Source: Flavobacteriales bacterium
Lineage (GTDB): Bacteria; Bacteroidota; Bacteroidia; Flavobacteriales_D; Sanyastnellaceae
Reading direction: 5' to 3'
Length of the DNA stretch: 7,021 nt
Assembly: GCA_015663855.1 (NCBI GenBank)
Contig: DQRJ01000174.1
Span: 1 to 7,021 of the forward strand
Part shown: piece after piece, positions 5,500 to 7,021 of the stretch
Layout of the letters: every line of letters starts with the position of its first letter
Numbering within the stretch: the first letter of the stretch is position 1
Translations under genes and position numbers: made by a program
The notes under the pieces: generated by a model
Told to the model about the DNA's origin: nothing
Databases searched by the model: none
What the model saw: the letters and a program-made list of their open reading frames with translations, nothing else

Positions 5500-7021
5500 A
5501 TGTCAGGAGTAAAAGAAACACCACGGCAGAAGATGATAGGGATGATGTACCTCGTCCTTACAGCCTTACTAGCCCTAAACATTTCTAAGGAAGTTCTTAA
5601 TGGTTTCGTGAAAGTTGAAAATAGTCTTCGCACTACGCAAGAAACATTATCAGCTAAGATTCACGATACATACACTGCCTTAGAATTAAAATATAATAGT
5701 AACCAGGAAAAAGTTGGACCTTTTTACGATAAAGCGCAAGCTATTGTCAAAAATTCCGATGACCTAGTTAAATATATTACACAATTAAAAGCACGTTGCT
5801 TATCAGTTTCCGAAGGGGATTACTCTCAGCAGGAAGCTGTCGACTTTTCAAAGTATTACGGAGTTAATGAGAGGGGTCAAGACACCACTTTAAATTTGAA
5901 ATACATTCATAAGAAGGATGAATTTCAGGCTCTAACTACTTACATGATGGGATCTGAGCCTCAGAGACCTAAAAAGGGCAAATGGACAGCTAACGGATTG
6001 AAACTTGCAATTGAAGCTTATAGAGATTACTTGACTGGAATCAGTGTTATTGATAACCTGGGCATTGAAAGAACACTACCCGCAAGTACTATAAAGTCTT
6101 TAATGGAGCGTTTCTCTTTTGAAGAAGAATTAGAAGATGGAATGCTAGTTCTTTGGGAAGCTGCTAATTTCTACGATGTGCCGTTAGCGGCTGTTATGCC
6201 ACTTATGTCTAAAATGATAATTGACATTCAAGATGCTGAAGAAGATGCTATTGATTGGTTACTAGGAGGAATTGAGGCGAAAAGCTTAAAATTCTCTGAA
6301 GTAGTTCCATTATCGATTCCGCAATCAAATTATATACTCAGAGGTGATACATTAAGAGCAGATATTTTCTTAGCTGCTTTCGATCCTACTCGTATTCCTG
6401 AAGTTTATGTTGACCCTATCAAATGGGATGGAAAGGATTCTACTGTTTTGGACTACGAAGGCCTTGGATTGCAGCCTTTATCAGTTAATGAGAAGGGACA
6501 AGGATTACTTGCAATGTCTTCAAAAGGGCTAAGTCTAGGTCAATATCAATATAAGGGTGTTATCCGATATCAGGGACCAGAAGGTGATATGCAAATGCAA
6601 CCTTTTTTAACCCCTATCTATACCGTTGCTGAAGCTGCTCTTGTTGTTTCTCCAACTAAAATGAATGTTTTCTACAGAGGTGTTCCAAACCCTGTAGAGG
6701 TTAGTGTACCTGGTGTTGCTAATAATAAATTGCGAGTTTCAATTTCTAGAGGTCATAAAATAAAAAAGCAATCAGACGGGACATATATCGTTGAACCAGC
6801 TAAATCTACTTCGAATAAAGAAGCTGTTATTAGTGTTAAAGGTGAGATGCCTGATGGATCAATTTCTAACTTAGGAAGTTCTAAGTTCAGAGTGAAGAGA
6901 ATTCCTGATCCCGTTTCATTTTGGGCTGGGAAAAGACCTTCTGATAGAACTATCACGAAAAATGAAGTGCTTTCTTTTGCACCGCTGGCTGCTAAAATGG
7001 ATAATTTCGATTTCGATGTTC
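5500..7021 (+). CDS. gldM: PorM/GldM, periplasm-spanning shaft of the type IX secretion and gliding motor; 3' end outside the window
   Basis: GldM dimers pass one transmembrane helix each through the GldL pentamer and reach across the periplasm to the PorK/PorN ring. The frame runs without a stop for 507 codons to the window edge. The N-terminus MSGVKETPRQKMIGMMYLVL is nearly invariant in the family and includes the key Arg9; the single helix is about residues 12-28. Residues about 36-262 form the helical D1 domain, ending with PLAAVMPLMSKMIIDIQDAE (228-247). About 265-378 is D2 (starting SIPQSNYILRGDTLRADIFLAA-like, in 272-293). About 380-466 is D3 with NPVEVSVPGV (397-406). D4 begins at IPDPVSFWAGK (468-478) and is cut. 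About 80-100 residues of D4 should remain, making this longer than the ~515 residues of PorM or Flavobacterium GldM. The extra length seems to lie in D1 around 100-165. porN/gldN is expected downstream. Confidence 0.97.
   Translation, partial: MSGVKETPRQKMIGMMYLVLTALLALNISKEVLNGFVKVENSLRTTQETLSAKIHDTYTALELKYNSNQEKVGPFYDKAQAIVKNSDDLVKYITQLKARCLSVSEGDYSQQEAVDFSKYYGVNERGQDTTLNLKYIHKKDEFQALTTYMMGSEPQRPKKGKWTANGLKLAIEAYRDYLTGISVIDNLGIERTLPASTIKSLMERFSFEEELEDGMLVLWEAANFYDVPLAAVMPLMSKMIIDIQDAEEDAIDWLLGGIEAKSLKFSEVVPLSIPQSNYILRGDTLRADIFLAAFDPTRIPEVYVDPIKWDGKDSTVLDYEGLGLQPLSVNEKGQGLLAMSSKGLSLGQYQYKGVIRYQGPEGDMQMQPFLTPIYTVAEAALVVSPTKMNVFYRGVPNPVEVSVPGVANNKLRVSISRGHKIKKQSDGTYIVEPAKSTSNKEAVISVKGEMPDGSISNLGSSKFRVKRIPDPVSFWAGKRPSDRTITKNEVLSFAPLAAKMDNFDFDV

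Noticed and set aside
6753..6956. Minus-strand open frame inside gldM
   Set aside because: It is antisense to a highly conserved coding region, with no motif or leader, and is best explained as a shadow.

Overview
The window is a compact, co-directional stretch (all genes on the + strand, short spacers) from a member of the Bacteroidota. It contains the genus-defining machinery of the type IX secretion system (T9SS) and gliding motor: a PorP/SprF-like outer-membrane protein, the lipoprotein PorK/GldK, the inner-membrane protein PorL/GldL, and PorM/GldM, which is cut by the window end. These proteins occur only in Bacteroidota. The AT-rich sequence, the lack of Shine-Dalgarno motifs before the starts and the Bacteroidota-type DNA topoisomerase I tail agree with that. 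Having a PorP gene directly before porK resembles the Porphyromonas porPKLMN order more than the Flavobacterium gldKLMN order. The GldL and GldM sequences read as flavobacterial or close relatives (for example Cryomorphaceae- or Crocinitomicaceae-like lineages), but I cannot fix the family from sequence alone.

Layout. 1-831: the 3' end of topA, open at the left edge, carrying the C-terminal repeat domains. 832-954: a 123-base spacer with only weak hairpins. 955-2127: a ureohydrolase (arginase/formimidoylglutamase) fold protein whose metal-binding motifs are partly lost, probably a pseudoenzyme or an enzyme of changed chemistry. 2128-2228: the porP leader, with a small GNRA-loop hairpin and an alternative in-frame start overlapping the preceding stop. 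2229-3188: porP/sprF-like. 3253-4620: porK/gldK. 4621-4717: a spacer with a perfect 7-bp inverted repeat and a possible 12-codon leader ORF. 4718-5473: porL/gldL. 5500-7021: porM/gldM, N-terminal 507 codons.

How the genes work together (family knowledge). PorL and PorM form the proton-driven inner-membrane motor, whose PorM shaft spans the periplasm to the PorK(/PorN) ring under the outer membrane. PorP-type proteins are outer-membrane barrels associated with that machinery. porN/gldN would be expected just past the right edge. TopA and the arginase-fold protein have no established role in secretion, although arginase-family genes do sit near gldK in other Bacteroidota as I recall.

No clearly undescribed system is visible. 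The points most worth following are the degenerate arginase-fold protein, the structured and repeat-bearing porK-porL spacer, the uncertain porP start, and an apparently enlarged GldM. No spacer exceeds 300 bases, and no tRNA, rRNA, CRISPR, insertion sequence or phage feature was seen.
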